This document shows positions 11,330 through 20,955 of a stretch of 63,058 nucleotides of DNA, in pieces; the first letter of the stretch is position 1; every line of letters starts with the position of its first letter. The stretch comes from Termitomyces sp. T153. Its lineage: Eukaryota; Basidiomycota; Agaricomycetes; Agaricales; Lyophyllaceae. The notes under the pieces were generated by a model. It was not told where the DNA came from, did not search any database, and saw nothing but the letters and a program-made list of their open reading frames with translations. The translations under genes and the position numbers were made by a program. The stretch is from positions 1-63,058 of the forward strand of contig JACKQL020000191.1 in the NCBI GenBank assembly GCA_018296165.2, in the 5' to 3' direction.

Positions 11330-11702
11330 AGACTGGGCCAATCAATGCAGGGATTGGTGGAGCGGAGCCATGAGAACCCTAAGACGACAGGGGCGGAGGG
11401 GTGTAATTTTGTGACGAGTAGTCAGAGTTCTTGCTGTTGTCCGTCGGCTCTAGGCAATGAGTGATGTCTCCCACTGGGGTAGAGTCTCCGTCAAAGAGTT
11501 TGAGGGGGATCGGGGCAGGAAGATGGCGGAGGGGTTGTGGGGCGAGCGCTGCCAGGGATTCGTCAACAAAGTTATTGGTGGCGCCGCTGTTGACTAGTGT
11601 GGGGACGGGTTTGTTGGTGAAGGGGAGAGTGGTGCAGAGGAGGAGGTTTGTGGAGGAGTGAGAGGGGAGGTGTGCTGGGGGGTTGTCCGGGGTGAGCATC
11701 AT
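11330..11702 (-). pseudogene. A1 first retropepsin-like domain
   Basis: Contains LVNSGATNNFVDESL, in which the catalytic Asp of DSGA has become Asn. LKLFDGDSTPVGDITH follows, and after a frame break LLVTKLHPSAPVVLGFSWLR. The last motif is the typical C-terminal part of a gypsy protease. The open stretch is 11379-11702; the end is inferred from the other frame. It lies between the gag zinc knuckle and the second protease. Confidence 0.7.
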
Positions 11703-11773
11703 TGCGCGGAGGAGTGTGGCTGGGGCAGAGAAGACGTCAGGATGTGGTCCGCGGTCTAGTGCATCTTCCAGAC

Positions 11774-12907
11774 CTAAACTGCCGACTCGTTTTCCATGAA
11801 CTGGTAGTTACAGTCTTCTCCGTTGATTGTCCACACGGCGCGTCCCATCACCTGTCGTTTAGGGCAACTGCGAATAAAATGTCCCTGCTCACCACATAGG
11901 ATGCACGCGCCCTCCTTCCATCGTTTCTCCTGCGTTTCCTCCGGCACGTCGATCCACTGACTGTTCTGGATTCTGTTTGCGCATAGGGCTTCCTGATCGT
12001 CGGCGGGGTCCGGGATGTTGTCGCGATTGTCGGGGTTGGTATCCAGGGGTACTGGGGTGTCATGGAGGTCGGCAACATTGAGCTGGGTGGGTGGTCGCTG
12101 CCCCGGGGGCCAGTTAGTGTTGGGGACTCCTCGGCCCAGGGAGAAGTGGGGTGCGGGGTTAGCAGGGTTAGCGGGGATGGAGGATCAGATGCCATTGGTT
12201 GCTCCGGCCTGCCAGTTGGTGTTACCGGAGGTATTCCATGAGGTCCGGGGCGCCGTGTTTTTGCTGCAATCTTCCCAATAATGTTGGTCGACCTGGGTAA
12301 TGAGCGCCTTGTACTTGTCGTAGGTGGTTTGTTTGGGCGCGAGGCAAAGGACGTCCTTGATCCGTTGGGGCAGGGCACAATAGAGGGCGAACTGGAGGGC
12401 GTTGTAATTTCAGCCGGTCTTGTAGGCCTCTCGTTTGAATTGTACGATGAAGGTCGTGAAGCGTTCGTTGTCACACATTCAGAGGTTGAAGAGATTTTCC
12501 TCCGCCTCTGCTACAGTGTCAAAGATGCCAAACTTACTCAAGAACTCTTGAGTGAAAGCGAGCCAATGGGAGAGTATGGGATTGTTTGGGTCGAACCGGA
12601 GTAGCGCGGTGTAGTGGTCGAAGGCGATGCCCTGTAAGTATGATGCGGCGAAGGCCACTCGTGAGCTCTCAAGCTGAAAAGTGATGGGCTTAGCTTGAAA
12701 CATAGTTAAACACTGGGTCAGGAAGATTCGCCACTTCCGAGGGTCGCGGCCGGTGAAGGGTTCAGGCTTCTGGATGTTGAGCTTTCCTTCCCGGGCCAGT
12801 GCGTTGCGGGTATTGTCCTGCAAATTTTGAGTTTGAGGTGGGGGTCCGGCATTGTAGTAGTAGTAGTAGTTATTTCCGTTTCCGCGCTGGGGGGGAAAGC
12901 TGTCCAT
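11774..12907 (-). pseudogene. A1 gag: capsid and nucleocapsid region with stops
   Basis: One minus-strand frame covers a capsid-like domain (KLNIQKPEPFTGRDPRKW, then SHWLAFTQEFLSKFG) and a CCHC zinc knuckle CILCGEQGHFIRSC near 11865-11905. The frame is interrupted by TGA codons at 12479-12481 and near 12412 and 12186. The first fits decay from CGA and the second from TGG. A TAG at 11774-11776 ends it. The long overlapping ORF at 11848-12474 is an out-of-frame shadow. Confidence 0.75.
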
Positions 12908-12981
12908 TGCCGGGTCCCATCCTCCTGGGGGTCCGCCATTGGGTGGTCCCTCACTGGGGTTTTGACCTACACTACCCGGGG

Positions 12982-13753
12982 CGGGTCCTGGGGCCCATTG
13001 AGGGGGAGGGGGTCCCCCGGGGTTCAGGGGTCCGAAATAGTTGACGTCGGTGGGGGTTAGGCATCGGGATGGGCGGGGGACAAAGGGGTTGATAAAGATG
13101 GCCGCCCGGGCCCAGGGGCTGTCGCGGGAACCGGGGCGTTGGGACAGGGCGGAGGGGCATTGCTACGAGGGGCGCGGAGGTCAAAGTGGGGGGGTCGGTC
13201 TCGTTGGGGCCCATTGCGTGGGGGGTGTTCGTCGGCAGGGTTGCCCGGCTCGTCGATATAGGAGAGGGTCCGGTTGTCGTCGTCGACGCGTAGGGGCGGT
13301 CGTTGGGAGCGGAATTCGGGGACGGCGGGTTGGTCCCAGGTTTGGAAGGCACTGGGCACCAAGCTGGCCCAGGGCCAGGCAGAGAGGGCCAGGGTGTGGG
13401 CGGCGGGTTGGTCGAACAACCCCCCTGCAGGGTTGAGATTCCTCAAGATGCTGGAAGCCGCGTTGAGTTCTTTCTGCTGGCGGGGAACTGAAGATGGGGC
13501 TTTGTTTTGTGTCCTGATGGGTTCCTCGCATTGCACGTGAAAGGAGCGGGCGGGATCCAGAGGATCTTCGAAGGGGCAGGGGTTTGGGCTAGTGTGGATT
13601 TCTTCGACCAGGGCGCGGAGCTTGTTCTGTAAGTTGTCGTCGAGGCCCAGGGTGCCTTGCATATTTTCTGGAAGGTTCCCTTGTAGGTAGCGTTCGTGGA
13701 AGTCGAGGAGTCGATCCGCCCAGACCTCTGGGTTGCAGAGGCGTCGGGGTAGC
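12982..13753 (-). pseudogene. A1 gag middle region, frameshifted
   Basis: The open stretch 13057-13662 (201 residues) is Pro/Arg-rich with a helical start. It lies between the gag N-terminal segment and the capsid and is probably part of the same polyprotein. No domain is recognised. Frame changes on both sides prevent a continuous model. Confidence 0.45.
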
Positions 13754-14266
13754 CTAGGTTGGTGAGGAGGGTGCAGGTACGCCTTGCGAATTCCGCAGGG
13801 AACAGGCGGAGGAAGCGGAGGACTTCATTGCATTGCTGGGCGTAGGCTTCGATCCTTTGCTGCCTAGGGGAAGGAGGGGTTTGAGCGGCAAATGGTGGGC
13901 GGGGGGGGAATAGTTATCTGTGACCTCCAGAGGGACTGGGGCTGCAGCGGGGATTGGGTACGCATAGTAATGGGCGGGGGGGAGGTAGGCGGGGTTGGGG
14001 GGTGCTGCGGAGTATCCTCTGGAGTTGATACGGAGGTTGTTGCCATCGGCGTGGAATGCGGGAGGGCGGCGCCAGCCCGGGGGTATTCCCTGGCTGATGG
14101 AGGGGGCGTAGAACGCCTGGTTGGGGTCAGGGGTCCAGTGATGGGGCACGTATTGGTCCGCGAAGGGACCCGGGTAGAATGGGGCATAGGAATTTTCCAG
14201 TATGGGCTGGCCATAGGCGTCGGTTGGGTAACCGATGGGGTTGTACGCGGAGTTAAACGCAGACAT
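13754..14266 (-). pseudogene. A1 gag N-terminal region
   Basis: Starts at ATG 14266 (MSAFNSAYNPIGYPTD), 20 nt inside the primer-binding site. It encodes a Pro/Tyr/Ala-rich, probably disordered segment with no known fold. Further gag-like coding (13057-13662, LDDNLQNKLRALVEEIH) is in another frame, so at least one frameshift separates this from the capsid. A decayed version of the start region lies at 47060-47400 in A2. Confidence 0.6.
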
Positions 14267-14285
14267 TGAGAACGGGGTAAGGGGG

Positions 14286-14298
14286 AGTCTTGATATTA
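14286..14298 (-). other. A1 primer-binding site, self-priming type
   Basis: TAATATCAAGACT on the minus strand directly abuts the 5' LTR, with no spacer. It is perfectly complementary over 13 nt to AGTCTTGATATTA inside the LTR (14852-14864), the predicted 5' end of the RNA. It does not start with TGG as a tRNA-primed site normally would. The Tf1/sushi group is known to prime this way. Confidence 0.7.
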
Positions 14299-15299
14299 TG
14301 TCAGGTTCCGCTGACAACAGGGGCTCAGTACACTGGCAAGTCCTTACTAGGCAGACATGATGTCCTGCGCTTATAACTAGGCATCCGGAGTTGGAGCGGA
14401 GGTGGGGAAAGCTTGTGAGGGGCCCCTAAGGAGAGCGGCCCAAGTAAGTCCTGAGTGATTCGGAGGGGTCTAAGACCGGAAGTACTGGTCATTGACCCAG
14501 GGTGGGTGTCAGGGCTAGTTAGTGGGCGCACAAGTAGATTGCGGGGTAGGCGGAGGCTTCTCGGTTGATGGGGGGCGGGGTCGGAGCTGGACAGGGGATT
14601 ACCGGGGCTTGGTGGGTTCCGGGGCCAAGCGAGTAGCAAGGTCCGGAGTTGTCGTTAAGAATGTTCAGGTCGTGGCGCATGCATGGAGTTCATTACTGAT
14701 GTAGGGAGCAAGGGAACTTCAGAGGAACAAAGGAAATATATACAGTTGAGACGAGACAGAGATGAGACGAGACTGAGAAAAGATAGATTCGAAGCCTAGA
14801 AACAGAAATAGAGACGAGACGAGAGACAAAACATAGAAAACTGGTAAAATGTAATATCAAGACTAAAGTTTGAGGAGTTATTCTATGACTTATATACCGA
14901 CTACTGGGTGCCTCCAAGGGCGGCGGATATGATGGCGGGGGTCAATGGAGCTGTGCTGAGTCGACAGGTGTCAGGTACAATCCAAGGTCGGGCCACAGCG
15001 GTATTCTGATGGGATCAGTTGGGGGCACGGCCGCTCCGGGGACGTTGTGACACTCCAGGACGGGTCGGGTAAACTAGGGTAGGGGGTCGGGAACGTATGA
15101 TGTGGCCAGGAACGGTGAGGGAAGGTTTCAAGGAGGTGTTGATGGCTACGGAGAGGGAGTTGCCGTCGGGGTTTGCCGGAGAAGCGTCGGAGTTGTCCAG
15201 TGTGGGCGTTGAAAGTGTGGGCGGGGTTCCGGGGAGTTAGGCGGGAATTTGGGAGGGGTTGGGAGCAGTGTCTAGGGAGCTAGGGAGCGGGTCGTGACA
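14299..15299 (-). repeat. A1 5' LTR (element sense)
   Basis: 1001 bp, same length as the partner at 4586-5586. It holds the element promoter: TATATAAG on the minus strand (14889-14896), with the complement of the self-primer at 14852-14864. Every difference from its partner that I aligned in the first ~270 bp and in the ~300 bp around the TATA box is a transition, mostly CpG to TpG/CpA. Confidence 0.95.
14889..14896 (-). promoter_or_regulatory. TATA box of the A1 5' LTR
   Basis: TATATAAG on the minus strand in the LTR that would drive gag-pol. The predicted start of the genomic RNA is AGTCTTGATATTA (14864 down to 14852), 32 nt downstream. Confidence 0.7.
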
Positions 15300-15304
15300 G
15301 GAGC

Positions 15305-15614
15305 GGGCACAGTCATATGCATCTGATAGTGTGGGGCACAGGATCCACAGCTGTAGGGTCACTAGAGCTACAGAGATGGGTGCAGACACAGTCAGGGCTG
15401 GTTCTGCAGCTGGAGGAGGTGCAGAGGTATGAGTTAGGCATTTGAACAGTGCCTGGAGTGACTGAGAGATAAGATCTGTGATTTGACAGAGGGTAGAGAG
15501 TTTGGTTGTATACTCTGCAGTGCTTAATTCTGGTGGGAAAGTGATGCATAGCAGCTTGAAGGTTTCTTGTGGCTATGAGAGACTTCTAGACCAGTTTTAA
15601 GAGACTTGTTCTAC
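15305..15614 (-). pseudogene. C1 gag N-terminal remnant beyond the A1 insertion
   Basis: Aligns by eye with 52021-52453 of C3, the gag start region. It resumes exactly after the GGAGC duplication at 15300-15304. Stops and small indels leave no usable frame. Confidence 0.7.
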
Positions 15615-15772
15615 TGTAAGAGTGACCTCCAGGGTGGCAGATCAGAGTCATGCAGCTAGCAGAGGGGAATCCAAAGTATATTAGCAAGAGTAGATGACAA
15701 TACAATCAGTAACTAATCACCTAGCAGAGGGAAATCCAAAGAGAACAAGTCTAAGGATCCCTGCTACTCAGC
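15615..15772 (-). repeat. C1 5' LTR, truncated
   Basis: Begins TGTAAGAGTGACC and matches the first ~150 bp of the C3 LTRs (47407 and 52454). Similarity is lost near 15772. The self-primer complement AGAACAAGTCT is at 15742-15752. Its partner AGACTTGTTCT lies 2 nt inside the element at 15602-15612. Confidence 0.75.
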
Positions 15773-16097
15773 TGTAACAGAGCACCTGTTACATGCATAC
15801 ATATATTACTTATTGTTTAATTACACTGATAGCATCACATGATGCTATTTCTAAAAGTATTATACTAGTACATATGTAAGGCAGCACCTTACTTCATACT
15901 TGTAGACAGAACTATTAACTGGTTTTGACTTACATTGTGTGAACCATAAGCTGTGCTAACTGTAACAGAAATGTTACATTTTTTAAGTCAAACAAGCAAT
16001 AACTCATTTGCAAGTCAGAAACTCAAACTTCTATAAAAGAAGTCCACTGCTACTAGATACAATCAGCACATTAAAATTTTGATGTGCACCTTCCACA
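15773..16097 (+). other. AT-rich segment with inverted repeats and a TATA box, possible old LTR
   Basis: Starts TGTAACAG-AGCAC-CTGTTACA (15776-15796), a perfect hairpin, and has a second GTAACA/TGTTAC pair near 15960-15980. TATAAAAG lies at 16034-16041, about 60 bp before an ATG at 16098. This looks like the promoter end of an unidentified element, but no second copy is in the window. Confidence 0.35.
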
Positions 16098-16807
16098 ATG
16101 GGCACAGTGGTGACCATAGAAGGTCAGGTGCTTGGGCCTAGGTCCAAGACAGAGTTTGATGGAGCATTGAAGAGTGTGCCACATGGAATGTTGGAATCTG
16201 CCACATCACTCATCACAGGGGCAGGGAGAGTGCTGTGATGCCAGGAGGACTGCCTGCAGTCACTCTGGTACAGCTACCTGCAGGTGGTCATAAGGGCATT
16301 CCAGCAGAGGAATTGCAAGGGCCCTCTACTCAACTGAATCCAGCAGCAAAGCCAGGAGGCACAGTGGCCTTGGCAGACAAGGGAAAAACCCCTTTGTATG
16401 CACCCATAGTGCTGAGGCTAGAAGGACTCTGATCTTTTCCAATTGCTGCAGGAGGTTGGATCAACTCCTCAATGGTGGGAACATTGTTAAGGAGTGGAGA
16501 AGACTCTCCATACAGGGTTTGTGGGTCTGTAAGATCATGAGCTGGGCCAGCGCTGAGTATGCAAATAGCAGCCCTAGCTGCATTTATCAAAACAATACCA
16601 GAAAATGTTAGAGACACCTCTGATACAGATGGTGAGGCTCACCCAGACAACATCCTTTGTCAAAGGGTGATGGTGTTCTGGCAGAGTCATGTTGAGGTTT
16701 CTAAGACCTCAACTCAGCAACATTCAGCTGCAAGAGTAGCTAAGCACATTGTGATTCAAAGAAACATTCTTACAACAACTCTGATGATAAGACCCATTTG
16801 TTGCTGA
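16098..16807 (+). pseudogene. Decayed ORF of unknown origin
   Basis: Two open stretches (16235-16432 and 16559-16807) share one frame and are joined across two stops. An upstream open stretch from ATG 16098 (MGTVVTIEGQVLGPRSK) is in another frame, implying a frameshift. No domain is recognised. It is flanked by TATA-bearing sequence on the left and by family-B element insertion on the right, so it is probably the start of another decayed element. Confidence 0.4.
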
Positions 16808-16865
16808 GCACCATTTTTGGCATTCTGGACTGAGTGGCAGCTGACTATTTTAACATGGCACAAGT

Positions 16866-17108
16866 TGAAAGGCTGACGGTTTATCAGCCTCACTCAAACC
16901 AACAGACAAGACAATGGTTTCTTTGTTGTTCATAAATTAGTTTACATCGTGAAATATAATATAGGTCGTTCCTCACCTTTGTTGTTCGTAAATTAGTTGA
17001 GAGAACAACAAGGGTGAGTTTCTGAATTGGTCTGGTATGTGTCACGTGACCCCACTTATCTCAACTTTACTTCTTGTTTTGTCGTGAGGATGCCCCAGCA
17101 TTCTTACA
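16866..17108 (-). repeat. B 3' LTR (element sense)
   Basis: 243 bp, TGAAAGG...TTACA on the plus strand. It contains a 15-bp near-perfect inverted repeat (16973-16987 with 17003-17017) and a 10-bp palindrome GTCACGTGAC (17041-17050). Confidence 0.93.
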
Positions 17109-17192
17109 CTCCTCCCCCCTCTGGAAACTTCACGTTCTTCATCAAACTTCCAACCCATTCTCGGCCTCCCATGCGTCCAGAGCCTTGCAGTC

Positions 17193-17519
17193 CTCCAGTT
17201 CCGCCCCAGGAAGCCACTTGTCATGGTTGGGCCCATATCCGACCCATCACACCAGGTACTGTTTTCCCCGTCTGCATCATTGTGCATTGATGATCTTTTC
17301 AATCAGGTACTGGTCCTTCATGCCATCTTCTGTCACCACTGGCCCAGGCCATGCGTATTCTCTGTTGGGGAAGAGAGCTGGATTGTTGGGTATGTGCCGC
17401 TTGAGTAAACTCACATGGAACCTGGGGAAGGATTGGTTTGAATTGGGCAGGCATAAAGTGTATTCTGAACGTTCTGGGAAGGTGGCTATCACCTCGTATG
17501 GACTGTCATTCCTAGGCAT
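17193..17519 (-). pseudogene. B integrase C-terminal module and chromodomain remnant
   Basis: The open stretch at 17277-17519 has SPYEVIATFPERSEYTLCLP and ends in YLIEKIINAQ. Continuing through two in-frame TGA codons, the sequence reads GKQYLV and then WVGYGPNHDKWLP. This is a typical chromodomain, followed by a short tail. The first TGA fits CGA and the second TGG, both transitions. Confidence 0.8.
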
Positions 17520-17564
17520 GAACTTGGCAACATGCTTCTTCCCTTTCCTCTTGTAGTTCCTTCG

Positions 17565-18240
17565 TCAGTGCTTTGTCAATAGCATAACAAGGTCACCCTT
17601 CTGATATTTGTCTTCTGGTGCCCTGTGTTTGTTTGCATGGTATGCCTGTTGTATCTTTGCCGCGAGTAAGTTGTCCTGCACCTCTTTTACATCCACCTCC
17701 AATTTGGCCACAATCTCACGTGCCGTGATCATTTTTGCCGTGGCTCCTTCAGGCAGTGGTGCTAGCGGGGGAATGACCTGCAGCAACCTCCCCCGTCTTC
17801 AGTTGGAATGGGGAAAACCCTGTCAAGGCGCTCACGGTGTTCATGATCACGAAGCAGATGCGGGGAAGGGTTCTTTTCCATCCCTTCTGGTTTCTGTCGA
17901 TGTGATACCTGATTGCCTGTACCACCATCTTGTTTGTCCTCTTGCTCCCTCCATCAGTCTCAGGGTGGTAGGACGTGGACATTTTCAGCTTTATGCCAGT
18001 GAGTTTGTGTAGTTCCTTCCATACTTCTGCAATGAAAAGATGATCTCTGTCAGATATGATCTTGTCCATCAGCCCGTTCTTGCAATACCATTCATCAAAT
18101 AGGACTGTGGTGACCTGCGTGGCTGAATACAACGAGTGTGTCGGGGCCAGCCTTATGTCCGCTCCCATCAAGTCTGTCATGGACATGACTATGTCCATGC
18201 CATCTTCCTCAGGCAATGAGTTCCGCAGTGCGTGGTAACT
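17565..18240 (-). pseudogene. B integrase remnant with catalytic-core deletion
   Basis: The open stretch 17749-18216 has DGMDIVMSMTDLMGADIRL, SDRDHLF (second catalytic Asp) and YHPETDGGSKRTNK. In the last motif Lys stands where the catalytic Glu is expected. The RNase H side (HFGFEKSYHALRNS) joins LPEEDG directly, so about 60 residues with the zinc-binding Cys pair and first catalytic Asp are missing. A frameshift near 17760 separates the C-terminal part (17565-17786). Confidence 0.8.
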
Positions 18241-18327
18241 CTTTTCAAATCCAAAATGACCCAGGTTGTCATGGGCCAGATGGTATAACGTCTCCCGGAT
18301 GTGGGTGTTGTTTGGGATTAGGAGCTG

Positions 18328-19671
18328 TCATCCCACATATATGAGGCCATTCTTTTCACGTGCCCCCTCTATGCTTCCCATCTCGATGTCCCTGAGCACC
18401 TGCTTGGCAAAGGTATCTCCTTCATATCCGGTGACAATCTCCTTCAAGAACTTTTCATCTGTTGTGATACATAGTGCACCTCCTGCAATCTTGATCTTTG
18501 GCAGTGAGCGGGTGTACGCAAGTGCACATGCTGCAAACACTGCATTGGGGCTCTCTTCTGGCATACATGACAGCGCATCAGCCGTGGTGTTGTCCTCCCC
18601 TCATATGTACACAATCTCATAGTCAAAATTGGCCAAGAACATTGACCACCTTGCCTGCCATCGAGACATTTCCTTCTGTGACTGGAAATACTCCAGCATC
18701 CAATGGTCAGTATAGACTTTGAAGTGTATGCCTAGGAGACTGGACCTCCACCTTTTCAGGGCTTTCACAATCGCCAGGAGTTCTCACTCGTGCACTGGGT
18801 AATTTTTCTCTGCTGAGTTTAGTTGGTATGAGTCATACGCCACTGGTCTCACAGATTCCCAGGTATCTCCAAAGCTGAGGACTGCTCCTGTTCTCCAATC
18901 ACTGGCATCAGTGGTCACAAAGATCTTCTTGATGGGATCCTCATAGTCAATGATGGTGAGGCATTTGGCGCTGGTAACTATTTGTTTAATCTCATCAAAA
19001 GCCCTCTGGTGCTTGTCTGTCCACTCAGGGAACAATTGGTCACACTCTTTTGTGGTCAATGGTGTGAGAATGCTTGTGTGTTCTGCCAGTGCAGGTAGGA
19101 AAGCTGCCAAGTATCTCGTGAGGCCCAGAAAACCACGTACATTTGTAGCAGTCTTTGGCCTTAGCCACCACTGGATTTTGTCTATCTTGCGTGGATTGGC
19201 TGTGATGCCCTCTGCAGATATTGTATGCCCAAGGAAGGCAATCTCCGTGGCAAAAAGAACAGATTTATCCAAGTTGCAGTATAGACCAGCTTTTCGCAGG
19301 GCTTTGAGTACTCTTCTGACATTCTCTTCATGTTCCTCCACAGACTCCGACCATATGACTACATCGTCCATGTATATGTAGCATATCTTCCCTATCAGCT
19401 CCCACAATGCATCTGTGGCCCGCCTTTAGTGCGTTGATGGTGCGTTGCACCCACCCATGGGCATGACTGTCCATTTGTACAGTCCCCAGGGTGTGCGGAC
19501 TGCTGTGAGATATATATCATCAGGATGGACCTGTGTTTGAAAGAATGAGTTTGTTATGTCCAGTTTTCCAAAAATCTTACCCTTTCCACAGGCGGCAAGG
19601 ATGTCCTCTACCAGTGGCAGGGGATAATTGTCCCGGATGGTGTTTTTGTTCAGTTCTTGATAGTCATTCAC
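18328..19671 (-). pseudogene. B reverse transcriptase and RNase H
   Basis: Open stretches 19426-19671, 18784-19407 and 18328-18564 share one frame and are separated by stops. RT shows [18 protein letters not shown] and an intact YMDD (YIYMDDVVIWS). RNase H shows TTDASDWRTGAVLS with both Asp present. The stop at the end of the first stretch (TAA) fits decay from CAA and others fit TGG or CGA. It probably formed one polyprotein with the protease at 19675-20892. Confidence 0.85.
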
Positions 19672-19674
19672 CCA

Positions 19675-20892
19675 TCATGGGGGTATTGTTGGATCCGGAA
19701 CTCTGTTGCAATATTTTGGGACGCAGAAAGATGGTGATGCAAATTCAGAAGAAGAGGGTCGTAATCTGCTGGCAGCAAGGTGCTCATCCAACAGTTTCTT
19801 CCAGGCTTCGTGGTATTTCTTGGGTGCTGCGTAGCCCCGTGCATTGACCACCTTGTGAGGGTCTTTGAGCCAAATTCGGTGGTGTATATTGTTGGGCACG
19901 GCCTGTATGTCTGGCAACCTGGCTGGAAATCGGTCTGCATATTGCTCTTTCAGTTCCGCGTCTTTCTTCTGAAGCTTTTCTTGAAAAGCCAGACCTTTGA
20001 TGCGCTCCAGCACCATTGCGAGTATAGTCTTGGGGTCGGGTGCTTCCCTTCCCTCTAATTTGGGTGTGGACCCCTGCTCTGTAGTGTTCTCTGGGCTGGG
20101 GTTAGAGGCCTTGCCTTCATGTGATTTTCTCTTCTTCTTTGGCGGTCTTATGTTCTGTATTGGCTCTGACCTTGGTAGTGGTGGAGCCATGATGTCAAAT
20201 CCTGTTCTCTTGTCGATTGCGGTTTGGGCATGTACATCAAGCACAATTTGCTGGCTGGACAGAAATGGGATTCCCAGGAGTAGAGGTACAGGTAAGCCAA
20301 CATTTATTTTTGCCCTACTGACTCCTGATGACCATGCTCCCTTCCCTGCCAACAGCTCCAGCTTAACATACTCCTTACAGTGTAGCGGCAATTCTGATAG
20401 GGACGTCAAGTTGTCCTCCTTCTTGGGCAGAGGAAAATGACGGAGCCCTAGGCAGGTGACCAGCGCATCAGAAATCACTGTAGAAGAACATCCGTTATCA
20501 AGCAAGGCCTTGACAGAAATAGGGAAGGAGGGGATGGATGGGCCAGAGAGTTCAACCATGGCCTTCATGTGTTGGCCAGTGAGAGGGGGGTCAGAAGGAG
20601 GGACGTACGAGTCGCTGTCCGTGTCGTTGTCACAGATTTCCTCCGCATATGCATATCCTGCAACTGTTTTGTTTTTGGTGGCAAGTGCCGTCTCGAGGGT
20701 GAGCGTCTTGTAATTCTTGGGGTCCAGCCAAGTGTTGTTGATCTTCATTGGGCATTTGTTCAGGTCCTTGGCGTGGCCGCAGTAAAACACCTGGCATCGA
20801 GTACAGCCCTTGTGCTCCTTGAGGATCCTTTTTTCGTCTTCTGTGAGCCGCAGGAGTCGCAAGATGTTTGCATTCACACTTGATCCCATCAA
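19675..20892 (-). pseudogene. B gag C-terminus and protease
   Basis: A 405-residue open stretch. It begins near a Cys/His knuckle (CTRCQVFYCGHAKDLNKC) and has a protease active site ALLDNGCSSTVIS with Asn replacing the usual Ser of DSG. A Lys/Arg-rich basic stretch (PPKKKRKSHEGK) and the RT N-terminal end (FASPSFCVPK) follow. It is in frame with the RT downstream after a TGA. Confidence 0.8.
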
Positions 20893-20955
20893 ACTTGGGG
20901 ATTGGGTGCATGTGGGGGGATCTGAGAGGCGTTCCGTGAGTGGCTTGCACTTCTG

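Larger units (their letters stand above)
4586..15299 (-). mobile_element. A1: full-length Ty3/gypsy chromovirus with an antisense 3' gene
   Basis: A 10,714-bp LTR retrotransposon whose gag-pol reads on the minus strand. It has two 1001-bp LTRs (TG...CA) and a perfect 5-bp target duplication GGAGC (4581-4585, 15300-15304). A primer-binding site abuts the right LTR and a polypurine tract the left LTR. Gene order in element sense is gag, protease 1, protease 2, RT, RNase H, integrase, chromodomain, then an antisense gene before the 3' LTR. It is the youngest large element here, CpG-rich and with LTRs differing only by transitions in the ~600 bp I compared. It is disabled by stops and by substitutions at catalytic residues. 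Confidence 0.95.

Noticed and set aside
11848..12474. Long minus-strand ORF (208 codons) over the A1 gag
   Set aside because: It is a Ser/Pro/Thr/Arg-rich reading of GC-rich DNA in another frame; the CCHC knuckle and capsid pattern lie in the frame of 12479-12907.
15776..15796. TGTAACAG...CTGTTACA as a terminator or a DNA-transposon end
   Set aside because: A hairpin alone without a partner copy, target duplication or transposase cannot be assigned.
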